Part shown: one piece after another, positions 37,301 through 47,500 of the stretch
Layout of the letters: each line of letters begins with the position of its first letter
Position numbering within the stretch: the first letter of the stretch is position 1
Source: Chloroflexota bacterium
GTDB lineage: Bacteria; Chloroflexota; Anaerolineae; B4-G1; SLSP01
Direction of reading: 5' to 3'
Assembly: GCA_019873645.1 (NCBI GenBank)
Contig: JAIOAX010000010.1
Coordinates: forward strand, 84,666-148,665
DNA length: 64,000 nt
Program-made: the position numbers and the translations under genes
The notes under the pieces: generated by a model
Database searches by the model: none
What the model saw: only the letters and a program-made list of their open reading frames with translations
Told to the model about the DNA's origin: nothing

Positions 37301-40300
37301 CTGATGGTGTAGCTCCCCGCCGGGACGTTGAACAGGTAACGGCCCTCGCTATCGGTGACGGTGGTGCGGTTGACGGAGTTGCCGTTGATGTCCGTGCCGG
37401 TCAGCGTTACCCGCACGTTGGCGATGCCCGGTTCGCCGGCGTCCTGCACGCCGTCGCTGTTCTCGTCCAGCCAGACGCGGTCGCCGATGGCCGCCAGGCG
37501 GTTGACCGGGTCGCTGACCGAGGCCGAGCGCGGCGCGGGCTGCTGCGTGCTGACGACCGAGGCGGTGTTGTCAATGCTAAAGAGCACCGTGGGGGCGTTG
37601 ACTGTGACCCGGAAAGTGATCTGCATGGACTGGCCGGGGTTGAGAGCAAAGCCGTCGCTGGCCACGACCAGGCTGGGGGGCGCGCCGTTCTGCAGGTCGG
37701 GGTTCACGCCGCCGGGGATGTTGTCTTTGGTTGCTGCGCTGAGCGTGTTGCAGGTAAAGCGCACATTGTCCACATACAAGTAGATATTGTCGGTCCCGGC
37801 AGCGGTCACATCGAACGAAACCTGCGTATTGCTGGCCATCTGGGCGCCGGTCAGGGTGAAGGAGGCGTTGCCGCTGCCCTGGTTGCTGCTGTTGTAGACG
37901 GCCAGATCTGCGCCTTGCTGGGTTCCACCGACATAGATGCGCGCCCGAACTTCTCTACCGGTTGTGTTGAGGGCATTCCGGTAATCGTAGCTGAGCGTGC
38001 CCCCCGCGCTGCAGGTGGACATATTTGCCTGGCGCCAGATGCGGCGGTTAGTGTTGGTCGGCTGGATGCGCAAGTACCAGGGACTGCCGCCGGTCCAACC
38101 GGTGTTGACAACCCGGAGGCTCCCGGCACCGACACCATCACTTTCCCCGACTTCCGTCCAGTTTGTACCCCAGGCCGCCGAGCCAGGGCCTGCACCGCTG
38201 TAGGATTGGGTTGCAAAATCGTCGAGGTAATAGAACGACCCGGCGAGGTAGCCCGTCGCCACCGTGCTCTGCGCCACATACGTCGTGCCGCCCGGCAGTG
38301 GGTCGGTCACGGCAATGCCGGTGTGCAGCACGGGCGTATTGTTGGCGATGACGATGGTGTACTGGATGGTATCGCCGGCGTTGACGGCGGCGTTGGCGTT
38401 CGAGGTCTTGTAAATGCTCAGGTAGGTGTTGCGGAAGCCACAATCAATCGTGTCGTTGTATTGCCCCTCGGTGACGGTCACGGCCAGCGGAGTGCCGGTA
38501 TAGTCCGAGTCTTTGGTGTCGTCGCTGCCGGCGTTGGGCGTGGTCAGCTCGTAGGTGGTCGGCGTGCTGAAGGTGATGGAGAAGGTCGGTTCGGGCGTAC
38601 CCACGCCGTCGAAATCCTCGTCCAGCAGCAGGTTGCCGAAGGAGTAGTAGCCGCTGGCGTCGGTGACGGTCGTCAGGATGGTGGAGCCGCCCCCGCCGGG
38701 CCAGACGATGGTCAACTGCACGGTGACGCCGGCGAGGCCCGGCTCGCCGGGGTCCTGGATGCCGTCGCGGTCGAGGTCCTCCCAGACAAAGTCGCCAATG
38801 CGCGCCGGGTCGCGGTAGTAGCCAAAGTCGGCGGTAAAGTTGTTCGCGCCCGCCAGGACGACGGTGTAATAGTCCGCCTGGCTGTTGTTGTCCGCGCCGG
38901 GTGTGGGGCCGGTGGACTTCCAGTTGCCGAGCAGCACCTGGGCGTCGTCGGTCACGTCCACAAAGTAGCGGTCGTTGGGCAGGCCGGTGAAGGCATAGTT
39001 GCCGCTGGCGTCGGTGGTCGTCGTGCCCACCAGCATATCCGCAGGGTCCCAAACGCCGTTGTCGTTGGAATCGGTGTAGAGCGCCACCGTCACGCCGGCA
39101 TAGCGCCCGCTCTCGCTGCCTTCCAGCAGGCCGTCGGCGTCGGTGTCGTGCCAGAGCGTACCGCCGATGGTATAGCCGGAGAGGTTGCGATAGCCAAAAT
39201 CCTGCGCCAGGTTGATCCCGCCGCTGGCGAGCGTCAATGTGGCGCGATGGGGGGTGCCGCCGTCGGGGTCGCTAAAGTTGGTCAGGCCGATGCCATAGTT
39301 GGGCAGCGAGTTGATGTTGATGTCCACCGTGTACGTCCCGCCCGCCAAGCCGCCGAAAAAGTACTGGCCATTTTCGTTGGTGATGGCGCGTGCGATGATC
39401 TGCCCGCTGTTGTTCAGCAGGTTGACCACCACGCCCTCCAGCCCTTCGCTGGGGGCATAGACGCCGTTGCCGTTCTGGTCGAGCCAGATGGTGTCGCCCA
39501 CCAGCGCCTCGTCGGCGTCGTGGCCGGGCGGCGCGTAGGCAAAGTCCTGGTCCAGGTTCCCGCTCGGCGTCAGGTTGCTGACGACGCTGAGGTTGGGCGT
39601 ACCGACGCTGTCGCTGTCGTAAACAGGCCGCAGTTCGCCCAGCACGTTGGCGGTGTCGTTGACCCACACCAGGTAATCGTCCGTGCCAACGCCATCGGCT
39701 ACCGGCACGCCGGTAAAGGCATATTCACCGTTCTGGTTGGTGAGGGTGGTAGCGATGATGGGTTCGCCCGCGTCCCAGATACCGTTGCCGTTCAGGTCGC
39801 GGATCAGGGAGACGGTCACGCCGGGCAGGCTCGGCTCATCCGCATCCGGAACGTTGTCGCGGTCGGCGTCCACCCACAAGGTATCGCCGATGGTTGCCCC
39901 ATAACCGCTCGTTGGCTGGTAGCCAAAGTCCGCGTTGAGATACACGTCGCCGGGCGCCAGCACAATGGGCATGGTGGTGCGGCCATCGCATACGGTGCAG
40001 CTCGCGCCGGGCTGGTCGGGGTCGCCGGTGAGCGTATAGCCGCCCGGCGGACTGGGGATGCGCACGATGTATGCGCTGGCGGCCAGCTCGTCGAAGGCAT
40101 AGTTGCCGGCGTAATCGGTCGTCGTCGTCGCGGCGATAATGTCATCAGCGGTGCCAAAGATGCCATCTGGCCCGGCGGTGAGCAGCTCGACGGTGACGTT
40201 GTACAGGCCCGGCTCGCCGGGGTCCTGTCGCCCGTTGCCGTTCGCGTCAATCCAGACGCGGTTGCCGATCATCCCCAGACCGGTATTGGTGTTCGTTTGA

Positions 40301-43143
40301 GCCGGCGAGGCCCAGTTGTAGCCAAAGTCGGCGGTGGTGTATTCGATGCCCGAACCCAGCACGACGACGGTCGTGTGCGGCGTGCCGACGACGCCGTTCT
40401 CGTCGTAGGTCGGGTTGGCGGCCAGGCCGGCCGGCAGCGTGGTCTGGTCTACCGTGATGGTGTAGCCGCTGGTATTGCTCGGTGGGACATCCGTGAAGAT
40501 ATAGCGGCCTCGCGCGTCGGTGTAGGTGGTGCGGCTGACCGGATTGCCGTCAATATCCGTTCCGACAAGAGTGACCTTGACATTGGGGATGCCCGGCTCG
40601 CCGGCGTCCTGGTCGCCGTCGCCGTCTTCATCCACCCAGACGTAATCGCCCAGCGTGCTGGTCAACCTGACGGTGGCCTGGGCGGGCAGACTGCGGATGG
40701 GTTCCGTGTTATAGAAAGCATAGGCTATCGCCGTGTTGGTGGTTTGTGCAGACAGACGGGTGGTACACCGGAAAACCCAGGTCTCGCCTGGGTCGAGGGC
40801 ATTGTTGGTATTATTATCGCCGCTGCTATAGTGCACCGGCGCGCAAAAATCATCCACTACGGTCACGTCGTTGACCGAGGTGCTAAAGGTCTGGATGAGC
40901 TTGACTTCGTAGGTGTAGGTCACCTCGCCGCCGGGGGCGACAAAGGATTTGTCGGCGACTTTGCGCAGGCGGATCTGCGAGCCGTAAGGGGGGATGCCCA
41001 TGCCCAGGTCCATCGCCTCTTCGTCACCTGAGAAACTCAAGGCCGGGTTCTGCCCGAACGCGGCAGCCAGCAGTGTGTCATCGCAGGTGCGGATATAGGC
41101 GCCGGTCATGTCAAAGTCGCCGTCGGGGGCATAATCAATGTGCACTTCGTCAATGGACCAGGTATCTCCCGCTTCCAGATTGCCGATGGTACGGAAGCGA
41201 ACGGTGGTGTTGGCGCTGTTGTAAGCGGAGGTAATATAGACCCGGTTCGCATACTCGCCGGTGGCAAAGGAAATCGGCCCATTGATGATCTCGAGCGTAG
41301 TCCAGGTGCTTCCGTCCGGCGAGACTTCGACGGCGATGGCGTCGTCGCTCTGGAAAGAGCCGGCCCACTGGATGCGGAAACTGAAGCGGGAATATTGCTG
41401 TCCGGCCATATTGTGCGAGCGCCGGATCGAGATGTTGGTCTCGTTCGTGCCACCGTTGTCGCGGAACTGGAGCACGCCACCGGTGATCCAGATCATCCCG
41501 CCGGTGGGCTGTCCGTCATCCCCACTCTCGGTCCAGCTCGTGCTCCAGTTGACCGGCGTGGCCCCGGGAAAGCCCTGGCTGTCGGTCAAGCGGTTATAAG
41601 ATTGCGTGCCAAAGTTGTCGTGGACGTAGGCGCGCGACGTGGGATCGTCGTTGACCTGATACGAAAGGAGCGCGCTAGCATTGATTGTCTTTTCGGCGCC
41701 CACGCCGCCCGGACAGGAGATACCGGAGCCGTTCGTGTCCACGTAGATGGTGGTGTTGGCCAGCGGCGTCAGCCAGACGACCGTGCGGCTGGTGGTGCGG
41801 CCGGTGTTCGTGCTGTCGAGACAGACGCCCCGATAGCTCTCGTTGGAACAGCCCGGCGTCCAGCCGATGAGCAATTCGGGCGAGAGCTGGTTGGCCGGAT
41901 ATAGTTCATTGCCCCAATCGTAAATGTCGCCTGAAGTCGAGTTCGTGCAGTCCGTCATCGAGACCGGCAAAAAGGCCGGCGCCGGGCTGCCGGTGGTCCA
42001 AAAGCGCGCGCCGTTGCCGGTGGTGATGTTGGGCGAACCCGCTGCGGCGTTTGCGCCAACGGGGAAAGAGCCGGGTGTGCCACTGCCGATCTGATAATTG
42101 ACGGTGATGGATGTGGCGTTGGGATTGTAGACCCACACGTTGGTGCATTGTGTGCCGGTTCCGGTGCCCACGGAGGTGTAATACTCGCTGACCCAATCGC
42201 TGCGGGGGATCAGATTGTAGAAGCGGTTCTCGTAGCTGGAGGTTACGTCGGCGGTCAGCAAGGTCACCTGCACGGCATTGTCACCGGTCAAAGTTGCGCC
42301 GGTGCGGATGCCGTCCACCATACGTGCCGCCCCTTCAGCCAGGGTATAGTTGAGGGGAGAAGCCGGGCCAGGGCCATCCACATCGACCGTGATATTGGCG
42401 CCCCCCAGCCCGGCCATGATCAGCCAGCGCACATCTTCGTATGATTGGCCGGTCGAGGGAATGTCTTCGCCCACAGGCGAGACGTACTGCGCTCCCCAGC
42501 GCTCGGTAGGCAACACGCTTTGCGCATCGGCCACCAGCGAGCCGGGCCCGGTGGGCCACATAGCGCGTGTGATCGCCACCGGCAAGGTTACGCCAACCTT
42601 GTCGCGCCCGTCAAAGAAAATTTGAGATGGATTGCGCGAATAAGAACCAGGACTCCCCTGCACACTCACCTGGTTATCCAATGTGATCACATTGCCCTTG
42701 TATAACCGGTCATGTTCCGGCCTGGTACAGGGATTGGGGCTGTTGTTGATCGAAGGCGGGCAACCGTTGGCAATCACGCCGTCGCCCCAGATTTGCGTGC
42801 CATCCGGGTTGGTGACGGCGTCGTAATAGTTACCCTCGGGGTTGGCCATGTCGGCGTCATAGCCGCCGTCTTCCCATTGGTCATAGTAGACAATGGTGTC
42901 ATTCGTACCGATAGCAATCGAGGTGACGCTGCGCACCGGACTGACCGGGCTACCGCCGGCAAAGTTATCCCGGAAATACTGCAACATCACGTCTTCCGGC
43001 AGGGTCAGGTAAAACACCTGCAACGGCGGCGGGTTCAAGGCATAGACCGGTTGCGCCGCCGTCAACGTCATCAGGCCGCTTAGGGCCAGCGCGAGCGCTA
43101 CAAATAGATGCCATAATCTCACTGTCACATTGAGTTTTTTCAT
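34369..43143 (-). CDS. Giant secreted SdrD-B/DUF11/GEVED protein with LPLV tag (2924 aa)
   Basis: A signal peptide (to ~residue 35) is followed by an unrecognised N-terminal domain (~40-500), a jelly-roll-like domain (~510-700) and a DUF11-like domain (~725-815). Twelve SdrD-B modules follow, in two runs of six (~832-1570 and ~1886-2614), separated by a DUF11 domain with a jelly-roll insert. Modules begin with IGDxxWxDxDxDGxQDxGEPG and end in ADFGY; the Asp-rich loops are expected to bind Ca2+. A GEVED domain (GEVEDY at ~2795), a Fn3-like domain and the C-terminus TFTVFLPLVFRQE finish it. GAGGGGAACG precedes the ATG. It is probably a long surface stalk or matrix fibre. The two runs have the same order of module types. 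Confidence 0.9.
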   Translation of the reverse strand: MKKLNVTVRLWHLFVALALALSGLMTLTAAQPVYALNPPPLQVFYLTLPEDVMLQYFRDNFAGGSPVSPVRSVTSIAIGTNDTIVYYDQWEDGGYDADMANPEGNYYDAVTNPDGTQIWGDGVIANGCPPSINNSPNPCTRPEHDRLYKGNVITLDNQVSVQGSPGSYSRNPSQIFFDGRDKVGVTLPVAITRAMWPTGPGSLVADAQSVLPTERWGAQYVSPVGEDIPSTGQSYEDVRWLIMAGLGGANITVDVDGPGPASPLNYTLAEGAARMVDGIRTGATLTGDNAVQVTLLTADVTSSYENRFYNLIPRSDWVSEYYTSVGTGTGTQCTNVWVYNPNATSITVNYQIGSGTPGSFPVGANAAAGSPNITTGNGARFWTTGSPAPAFLPVSMTDCTNSTSGDIYDWGNELYPANQLSPELLIGWTPGCSNESYRGVCLDSTNTGRTTSRTVVWLTPLANTTIYVDTNGSGISCPGGVGAEKTINASALLSYQVNDDPTSRAYVHDNFGTQSYNRLTDSQGFPGATPVNWSTSWTESGDDGQPTGGMIWITGGVLQFRDNGGTNETNISIRRSHNMAGQQYSRFSFRIQWAGSFQSDDAIAVEVSPDGSTWTTLEIINGPISFATGEYANRVYITSAYNSANTTVRFRTIGNLEAGDTWSIDEVHIDYAPDGDFDMTGAYIRTCDDTLLAAAFGQNPALSFSGDEEAMDLGMGIPPYGSQIRLRKVADKSFVAPGGEVTYTYEVKLIQTFSTSVNDVTVVDDFCAPVHYSSGDNNTNNALDPGETWVFRCTTRLSAQTTNTAIAYAFYNTEPIRSLPAQATVRLTSTLGDYVWVDEDGDGDQDAGEPGIPNVKVTLVGTDIDGNPVSRTTYTDARGRYIFTDVPPSNTSGYTITVDQTTLPAGLAANPTYDENGVVGTPHTTVVVLGSGIEYTTADFGYNWASPAQTNTNTGLGMIGNRVWIDANGNGRQDPGEPGLYNVTVELLTAGPDGIFGTADDIIAATTTTDYAGNYAFDELAASAYIVRIPSPPGGYTLTGDPDQPGASCTVCDGRTTMPIVLAPGDVYLNADFGYQPTSGYGATIGDTLWVDADRDNVPDADEPSLPGVTVSLIRDLNGNGIWDAGEPIIATTLTNQNGEYAFTGVPVADGVGTDDYLVWVNDTANVLGELRPVYDSDSVGTPNLSVVSNLTPSGNLDQDFAYAPPGHDADEALVGDTIWLDQNGNGVYAPSEGLEGVVVNLLNNSGQIIARAITNENGQYFFGGLAGGTYTVDININSLPNYGIGLTNFSDPDGGTPHRATLTLASGGINLAQDFGYRNLSGYTIGGTLWHDTDADGLLEGSESGRYAGVTVALYTDSNDNGVWDPADMLVGTTTTDASGNYAFTGLPNDRYFVDVTDDAQVLLGNWKSTGPTPGADNNSQADYYTVVLAGANNFTADFGYYRDPARIGDFVWEDLDRDGIQDPGEPGLAGVTVQLTIVWPGGGGSTILTTVTDASGYYSFGNLLLDEDFDGVGTPEPTFSITFSTPTTYELTTPNAGSDDTKDSDYTGTPLAVTVTEGQYNDTIDCGFRNTYLSIYKTSNANAAVNAGDTIQYTIVIANNTPVLHTGIAVTDPLPGGTTYVAQSTVATGYLAGSFYYLDDFATQSYSGAGPGSAAWGTNWTEVGESDGVGAGSLRVVNTGWTGGSPWYLRIQPTNTNRRIWRQANMSTCSAGGTLSYDYRNALNTTGREVRARIYVGGTQQGADLAVYNSSNQGSGNASFTLTGAQMASNTQVSFDVTAAGTDNIYLYVDNVRFTCNTLSAATKDNIPGGVNPDLQNGAPPSLVVASDGFALNPGQSMQITFRVTVNAPTVLFSIDNTASVVSTQQPAPRSASVSDPVNRLAAIGDRVWLDENSDGVQDAGEPGIANVRVTLTGTDINGNSVNRTTVTDSEGRYLFNVPAGSYTISVDPNSLAPGLAANPTYDENGIATPHTTAVMVGIGQEHVTANFGYNWAATGDVTGNTGTGAIGDRIWADADGDGRQDPGEPGLYGVTVELLTAGPDGRFGTADDVVAATTTTDYAGHYIFDDLAVGAYVVRVTPPTGYTQTGDPDSFGAVCVACDNRTTTPILLAPGDVYVNADFGYQPEAGTSATIGDTLWVDANRNNTPDAGEPRLAGVSVVLIRDLNGNGIQDAGEPIIAATLTNQNGEYAFTGVPVTDGVGTDDYLVWVNDTANVLAELTPAYDSDGSGTPNISAVADLTPAGNLDQDFAYAPPGHDAGEGSIGDTIFLDRNGSNGYNPGEGLEGVRVRLYASDGSTLLAETVTNENGQYFFGNLPAGTYVVRIATTTLPNGGVGLTNTVDPDTPSPGNNQSTVTIGAGGINLNQDFGYVSSALNTIGGTIWNDTNADGTLAGGENGRFAGVTVALYNASGNLVATTTTDSNGNYAFINLPDGTYRVNVTDEAHVLNGYWKSNGADPGADNHSQVDPYTVSVSGGQTNTTADFGYYVAPAALGDYVWLDRNNNGIQASDEPGIRGVKVTLTIAYPNGGTTTLVTYTDRDGMYSFGNLLLDENFNLADATNGTPTYTINFTLPPGMSASPVGQGGDPAQDSNGLSPIASPLYRGQPDITYDSGFWTNRLDLGDLPNVYYTEFRHGPAHILFPESATPNVPATAADGTPAVWLGNIVDVESNGQPGELANLDDNSNLDEDGLGVPSQVIPGSTANFIVTVNASAAGTTVYFGLWIDWGDGTGGLPDGVFDAFYAGNGVTGSPTNVNVPVSVPANYSPGGRVYIRLRAADFPLLEGDSTGTIINGEVEDYRKDWPTAITLADFTAAPQGNAILLTWETAAELDNAGFNLYRSETPAGPYTLLNDTLIPPQFPGEVIGGVYTWLDTEVQPGVTYFYKLEDIDLQGVSTFHGPVTVTARAATSAPTFTVFLPLVFRQE

Positions 43144-43263
43144 AAACGTTCCCCTCGCTCATTCCACACTATAGCACCTCGACATGCCTGGTTGCCCTCA
43201 TGGACCGTTCCTAACCCTATTTAAATTCTAAGCCATACAGATTCTTTAATCTATAGAAAATGT

Positions 43264-43307
43264 CTGTGAGTTGGTTATGAATTATCTGTGAGTTCTCTGT
43301 AAATTGG
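43264..43307 (-). promoter_or_regulatory. Four tandem 11-bp repeats: candidate OmpR/PhoB-family operator
   Basis: CTGTGAGTTGG, TTATGAATTAT, CTGTGAGTTCT, CTGTAAATTGG lie head to tail with exact 11-bp period, one helical turn. They are 121-164 nt upstream of the first giant's start, with AT-rich sequence in between. Direct repeats at 11-bp spacing are how OmpR/PhoB-type regulators bind. Confidence 0.6.
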
Positions 43308-43324
43308 TAGATATTCATCAACAA

Positions 43325-43355
43325 AAATACGGCGAGGCTCTACCTCGCCGTATTT
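43325..43355 (-). terminator. Terminator of the response-regulator gene
   Basis: A perfect 13-bp stem aaatacggcgagg/cctcgccgtattt with a 5-nt loop, followed on the minus strand by a T tract. Confidence 0.85.
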
Positions 43356-43392
43356 GAAAAAACGTCGGACGTTCTAGCAGGTTTACATATTT

Positions 43393-44136
43393 CTATGTTG
43401 TTGGATCCAGGCGGTAGCCGATGCCGCGCACCGAGACGATGCAGCCCATCTCGCCGGCCGCGTAGCCCAACCGCCGACGTAGGGAGCGCGCCACGGCATA
43501 CAGGAGCCGTCCCGCCTCGGTCGGCGTTGTCTCCAGGTCATGCGTCGCCTTACACAGCTCTTGCAGCGCGACCACCTGTCCGGGGCGGCGCGCCAGATAC
43601 TCCAGAAAGGCGAATTCGTGCGGCGACAGATCCACCGGCTGCCCTGCTTTCCACACGCGATGCTGCGTCGGGTTAACCCGTAATGTGCCGACGATCAGAT
43701 CGCCGGATGATTCCAACGTTGACGACTCTGTCTTCGGAACAGCAAAGCGGGTCAGTTCCTGCGCTCGCCGTAGACGCCCTTGCACAATCGCCACCAAATC
43801 GTCTATCTTGAACGGCTTGGTCAAATAATCGTCAGCGCCCATCGCTTTGCCATAGCGCACGTCACTATCTAGCGCGCGCGCCGACATGAACACAAACGGG
43901 ATCAGGACCCACTGCGGGTTGGCGCGCACCGCTTCATAGAGCTGGTAGCCGTTCATGTGCGGCATAGCCACATCCGCCAGGATCAGATCTACTGGCTGGT
44001 CGTTGAGCAGTTTGAGCGCAGCGTCTCCATCATGCGCGGTCAAGACGCGGTATCCCCGCATTTCCAGGGCCAGTTCGATACTTTTCAATATTTCAGGCTG
44101 ATCGTCAACAGCTAAAATCGTATATCCCTTATGCAT
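43393..44136 (-). CDS. OmpR/PhoB-like response regulator between the two giant genes
   Basis: A 247-aa protein: receiver (ILAVDDQ, Asp in LILADVAMP, Lys in DDYLTKPF) and a C-terminal winged helix (LSPHEFAFLEYLARRPGQVV ... VSVRGIGYRL). ATG 44136 begins right at the receiver; the longer frame to 44232 has no supporting site. No sensor kinase gene is adjacent, so it is an orphan. It lies between the two giant genes on the same strand, and the 11-bp repeat array follows its terminator, which makes it the natural candidate to control at least the first giant. Confidence 0.9.
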   Translation of the reverse strand: MHKGYTILAVDDQPEILKSIELALEMRGYRVLTAHDGDAALKLLNDQPVDLILADVAMPHMNGYQLYEAVRANPQWVLIPFVFMSARALDSDVRYGKAMGADDYLTKPFKIDDLVAIVQGRLRRAQELTRFAVPKTESSTLESSGDLIVGTLRVNPTQHRVWKAGQPVDLSPHEFAFLEYLARRPGQVVALQELCKATHDLETTPTEAGRLLYAVARSLRRRLGYAAGEMGCIVSVRGIGYRLDPTT

Positions 44137-44228
44137 GGTGACTCTACTTTGAAACGCTACGTTTCCCAGATTAATCTCATGCGGCCCATCTATATCATCA
44201 TATATGACTCTCCTGAAAAAAGTCCAAT

Positions 44229-44362
44229 TCACCGCAGAGACGCAAAGAACGCAGAGGAAAATTCAAGTTTAAATCAATAAAATTATTACTCAAACGCAAA
44301 AAACTTAATCTTATTGAATCCGATATAAAAATCTTTGCGCCCTCTGCGCCTCGGCGGTGAGA
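44229..44362. repeat. Imperfect foldback repeat (caccgcagagacgcaaag type)
   Basis: A ~28-nt arm at 44229-44256 recurs inverted at about 44334-44362 with six or seven mismatches, around an AT-rich centre. The arm belongs to a word (accgcagag..gcgcagag) that I know as a common dispersed intergenic repeat. It fills much of the 373-nt spacer between the regulator and the second giant; no gene is seen there. Confidence 0.65.
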
Positions 44363-44460
44363 TTTTTTAGTTTTTTTCAGTAGACTCATATATTATATAG
44401 CAAATTTCACAGGCTGAGAATAACAACAGAATGTAGACTGTGTTTCAGAATGTCAAAACA

Positions 44461-44491
44461 CAACGGGGGACAGCATCGCCGTCCCCCGTTG
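44461..44491 (-). terminator. Hairpin after the second giant gene
   Basis: Same 11-bp stem and loop as at 34320-34350, at the same distance from the stop; part of the duplicated 3' block. Confidence 0.55.
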
Positions 44492-44509
44492 TATGTGGAT
44501 GTGGAGCGT

Positions 44510-47500
44510 CTACTCTTGCCTGAAGACCAGCGGCAGGAATACCGTAAACGTGGGCGCAGATGTCGCCGCGCGCGCCGTGACCGTCACCGGGCCGTGGAAG
44601 GTGCTCACGCCCTGGCGGTCAATGTCTTCCAGCTTGTAGAAGTAGGTGACGCCGGGCTGCACTTCTGTATCCAGCCACGTGTAGACCCCGCCGATGACTT
44701 CGCCGGGGAACTGCGGCGGGATGAGGGTATCGTTCAGCAAGGTATACGGCCCCTCCGGCGTTTCGCTGCGGTAGAGGTTGAAGCCGGCGTTGTCCAGCTC
44801 CGCGGCGGTTTCCCAGGTGACGAGGATGGCGTTGCCCTGCGGTGCGGCGGTGAAATCGGCGAGGGTGATGGCGGTGGGTTGGTAGGGCGGCCGATAACCG
44901 AAGTCGGCGTAGCTGATGCTGGTATTGCCGCTCAGCGCCACAGGCAGCGGAGCGGACTGGCTATGGCTGTCGGTGTTCACTGCGCCCAGCGTATGGGTGT
45001 ACCCACTCAGTACATTCTGCTGGTCGGTGACACGCACAGTATACGTCCCATTCGGCAAGTAGTTGAAACTATAGTTGCCGTCGTTGTCAGTCGTTGCTGT
45101 TGCCACGACGTTGCCGTTGGCGTCGTAGAGCGCCAGCGTCACGCCGGCCAGGCGTCCCGCCTCACTGGCGTCCAGATACCCATTGGCGTTGGTATCCACC
45201 CACAGCGTGCCGGAGATGGTGTTCGTCCCCTGATAGCCGAAGTCCTGGTCAAGCTTGATTTCGCCCGCTGTCAGGGTCACGCCGGACTCGTTGAGCGGCG
45301 AGTCGGAGGTGTCCGGGTCAACGGTGTTGGTCAACCCGGCGGGCAGGCTGGTTGTATCCACGACGATGACGTAGTCGCCCGCGGGCAGATTGGCAAAGTA
45401 ATAGTTGCCGTTCTCATCGGTGACGGCCTGGGCCAGCAGCGGCTCGCCGGGGTCGTAATTGCCATCAGCGTTGCTGTCGGTGTACAGGCGCACAATCACG
45501 CCCTCCAGCCCTTCGCCGGCGGTGTAGCCGCCGCTGTTGTCACGGTCAAGGAAGATCGTATCGCCGATTAGCCCGCCAGTGGGCGTCTGGGCGGCCGGCT
45601 TGTAGCCAAAGTCTTGCGCATCATTACCGGCAGATGTCAGGTTGCTGACTGCGCTGATGTTGGGTGTGCCGATGCCATTGCTGTCGTAGGTCGGCGCGAG
45701 GCCGCTCAAGACGTTGGCGGTATCGTTGACCCACACCAGATAGTCATCCGTGCCTGCGCCGTCTGCTACCGGTATGCCAGTAAAGGTATATTGGCCGTTG
45801 GCATCCGTGACGGTGGCTGCAATGATTGGCTCACCTGCATCCCAGGCGCCGTTGCCGTTCGTGTCGCGGATGAGAGCGACTGTCACGCCGGGGATGCCGG
45901 GTTCGCCGGCGTCCTGTGTCGCATTGGCGTTTGCATCCAGCCAGATTGTATCGCCAATGGTCGCGCCCACGCCCACGTCCGGTTTATAGCCAAAGTCAGC
46001 CGTGACAAGCACCTGCCCGGTGGTCAGGGGGATTTTGTTGGTTTTGTTATCGCAGGTGGTACAGGCTGCGCCGGGGGCATCAGGGTCGCCCGTTTGCGTA
46101 TACCCGCCCGGCGCAGTCACGCGCACTTCGTAGGCCCCGGCCGCCAGGTCATCAAAGATGTAGCGGCCATCCGGCCCGGTGGTGGTGCTCGTTTTCAGGG
46201 CGTCAATTGTTCCGTCGCTGTTCGAATCCCACCACAGTTCCACCGTCACACCCGCCAGGCCCGCTTCGTTGGCGTCTTGCTTGCCGTCACCGTCCGCGTC
46301 AATCCAGATGCGGTCGCCGATGGCGCCGGTGCTGGAGGCGATGGGCGGCGTCCAGTTGTAGCCAAAGTCGGCGGTCGCGTATTCCTGGCCCGGCAGCAGC
46401 GTCACGGCCGAGGTGTGCGCTGTGTCCAGCCCATCCTCGTCATAGGTTGGATTCGCCGCCAGCCCCGCCGGTAGAGTGGTCGAATCCACCTTAACCGAAT
46501 AAGTGCCTGGCGCCACATTCGGGAACAAATAGTTGCCGTTGGCGTCGGTATAGGTGGTCGCAACCAGGGACGCGCCAGAGTAGAGTTCCACTTTGACATT
46601 GGCGATGCCCGCTTCGCCCGTGTCCTGCGCGCCGTTGCCGTTCGCATCCAGCCAGACGCGGTCGCCGATGGCGCCGGGGCGCGGGAGCAGGCCAAAGTCG
46701 TAGGTATTGTTAGTCGCGCCCTGCGTGACTGTGGCAACAATGCCGCCGTGCGGGTCAGAGTCCAGTGCATCATTACCGCCCTGGTCGGTTGACGTGGGCA
46801 GATAACCCGCCGGAATCCCCACTGAGACATAGAAGGTCGGCTCGCCCGTTCCGCTGCCGTCCATCTGCTCATCGAGCAGCAGGTTGCCGAAGGTGTAGGT
46901 GCCGTTGGCGTCGGTCAGCGTGGAGAGCCTGGTCGTCCCGCCGCCGGGCCAGACGATGGTGAGCGTGACCCGCACGCCCGCAACGCCCGGCTCGCCAGTC
47001 TCCTGGATACCATCGCCATCGTCTTCCCAGACAAAGTCGCCCAGGCTCGCCGCCACGCGGTAGTAGCCAAAGTCCGCGTAGGTGATGCTTGTGCCGCCGG
47101 TCAGGGTCACGCTCAGCGGGTCGGATTGGCTATTGTTGTTCGTGTTCGCCGTCCCCAGCGAGTGCCAGTAGCCGTCCAGCACATTGGCCTCGTCGGTGAC
47201 TTTGACGGTGTAGGTCCCGTTGGGCAGGTTGTCGAAGGTGTAGTCGCCGCTGCTGTCGGTCACGGTCGTCGCCACGACGTTGCCGTTGCTATCGTAGAGC
47301 GCCACGGTGACACCGGCAAAGTACGTGGTTTCTCCGGCGTCCATAGAGCCGTTGGCGTTGGTATCCGTCCAGAGCGTGCCGGAAACGCTATTGGTTCCCT
47401 GGTAGCCAAAGTCCTGCGTCAGGACGATTTCGCCTGCCGCCAGGGTGACGGTGGATTGGTGCGCCGTGCCGCCGTCCGGATCGTAGGTGTTGCTCAAGCC

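Noticed and set aside
36088..41031. A 1647-aa open frame on the plus strand inside the first giant gene
   Set aside because: It is the antisense shadow of the repetitive SdrD-B coding region; its low-complexity Val/Ala/Gly/His content mirrors the codon pattern of the real gene and it has no domain, start site or neighbour of its own.
44450..45571. A 373-aa plus-strand open frame, partly duplicated at 34309-34803
   Set aside because: The duplication reflects the shared 3' block of the giant genes, not a second conserved protein.
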